Assembly: GCA_027593305.1 (NCBI GenBank) | Contig: JAQCJA010000302.1 | Coordinates: 1 to 6,118 of the forward strand | Direction of reading: 5' to 3' | Origin: a bacterium | GTDB taxonomy: Bacteria > Latescibacterota > UBA2968 > UBA8231 | DNA length: 6,118 nucleotides | In this document: positions 5,591 to 6,118 of the stretch, one piece after another | How the letters are laid out: each line of letters opens with the position of its first letter | How positions within the stretch are numbered: position 1 is the first letter of the stretch | Notes under the pieces: model-generated | Seen by the model: only the letters and a program-made list of their open reading frames with translations | What the model was told of the DNA's origin: nothing | Databases searched by the model: none | Translations under genes and position numbers: made by a program

Positions 5591-6118
5591 AGGGCGGGGG
5601 ATTGGCTGCGGTAGTCGACAGGGCGGTGGATGGAGCGAAGTCGACGTCCGGCGAGCAGCATCGGTACCGCAATCCAGAGTCCCAGCATCAACAGAGCAGC
5701 GACGATACCCACACTGCGAACATGCAACAGCGGCTCCACCTGTTCCGGGAAGAAGTGGGCATAGGTCAACAGGCGATAGCTGCCCAGCGGATTGACGAGA
5801 ATGAGTCCGTTGACCAGCCAATCGGGCACATCCCCTCCGGTGGCTGACAGCAGGCCGATGACGAGGAAGTCGAGCAGTACGACCAGCACGATCCATGAGC
5901 CGATCGCCAGTGACACGACCGTGCCGCGATTGAGACTGCAACTGGAAATCAGCAGGCCCGTGGAAACAATGGCACTGGCCAGGATGCCACAGTAGAGCAG
6001 CAGAGCGGCAAAGGTGCCGCCGCCGCCGCCGGCGACTTGGAAGGCGTAGACCTGCAGCAGCATGCCGGGAGCCACGGCAATGGCGAGACAGACATACAGG
6101 CCGATCCACTTGCCCAGG
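5587..6118 (-). CDS. nosY: ABC-2-type permease, probable NosY, C-terminal part (partial)
   Basis: The frame is open to the window edge, so the N-terminal part is missing; 177 residues are visible. The fragment begins LGKWIGLYVCLAIAV, which matches the permease segment that opens the third or fourth helix of NosY-type ABC-2 proteins. About four membrane helices follow, including FAALLLYCGILASAIVSTGL, VVSLAIGSWIVLVVLLDFLV and VGIVAALLMLGLWIAVPM. Between the last two lies VNPLGSYRLLTYAHF, close to the NP-x-x-x-x-R-L-L motif of NosY. The protein ends in a basic tail. NosY is the membrane dimer of the NosDFY ABC complex, which works with NosL in maturing N2O reductase. The identity rests on these motifs and on the ATGA overlap with nosL, the usual nosDFYL order; on its own the permease could belong to another ABC-2 exporter. 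nosF and nosD are expected beyond 6118. Confidence 0.8.
   Translation of the reverse strand, partial: LGKWIGLYVCLAIAVAPGMLLQVYAFQVAGGGGGTFAALLLYCGILASAIVSTGLLISSCSLNRGTVVSLAIGSWIVLVVLLDFLVIGLLSATGGDVPDWLVNGLILVNPLGSYRLLTYAHFFPEQVEPLLHVRSVGIVAALLMLGLWIAVPMLLAGRRLRSIHRPVDYRSQSPAL

Noticed and set aside
5591..6109. Upstream continuation of the nosL frame to 6109
   Set aside because: It overlaps nosY in another frame and encodes an Arg/His/Ser-rich product. NosL begins at 5590 with a lipoprotein signal and an ATGA overlap with nosY.

Overview
The window comes from a high-GC bacterium with an aerobic respiratory chain. It also carries part of a nitrous-oxide-reductase (nos) maturation cluster. 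The species cannot be named from the sequence. The phytanoyl-CoA-dioxygenase-like gene paired with a carbohydrate-binding-family-9-like gene is a kind of content I associate with Planctomycetes, Verrucomicrobia, Poribacteria and Latescibacteria-type genomes, but this is only a hint. One end could also belong to a different genome from the other, as explained below.

Plus strand, 1-3232: the end of the complex I (NADH:quinone oxidoreductase) operon, in the order nuoL (3' end only), nuoM, nuoN. The genes overlap by a few bases (GTGA at 330-333, TGATG at 1803-1807), as expected for translationally coupled membrane subunits. All three are antiporter-like proton-pumping subunits. Composition changes abruptly inside nuoM. 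From base 1 to about 1380 almost every codon ends in G or C (about 98% in the nuoM part by hand count). From about 1380 onward only about 77-82% do, and that lower value holds through the sampled part of nuoN and appears similar in the minus-strand genes. The nuoM protein reads through the step without a break, so the join is either a natural recombination point or an assembly chimera.

Plus strand, 3235-3387: just after nuoN lies the C-terminal half of a DUF2892 (YgaP-like) small membrane protein. It has no start codon and appears to be a gene remnant. Its stop overlaps the stop of the converging minus-strand operon, and no clear terminator hairpin is visible between the two operons.

Minus strand, 6118 down to 3384: an apparent operon reading nosY (5' end outside the window), nosL, a PhyH-family Fe(II)/2-oxoglutarate dioxygenase, and a CBM9-like beta-sandwich protein. 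NosY is the membrane part of the ABC transporter that, with NosD and NosF, matures N2O reductase. NosL is the lipoprotein copper chaperone for the same enzyme, and the two genes overlap by ATGA. A 7-bp tandem repeat sits between nosL and phyH and supplies the nosL stop codon. The last two genes have no known role in N2O reduction; each has a good ribosome binding site.

Points most worth a second look: the composition step in nuoM, the missing TM7 lysine in NuoM, the orphan DUF2892 fragment, the altered CxxDGM motif of NosL, and the attachment of phyH and a CBM9-like gene to a nos operon.
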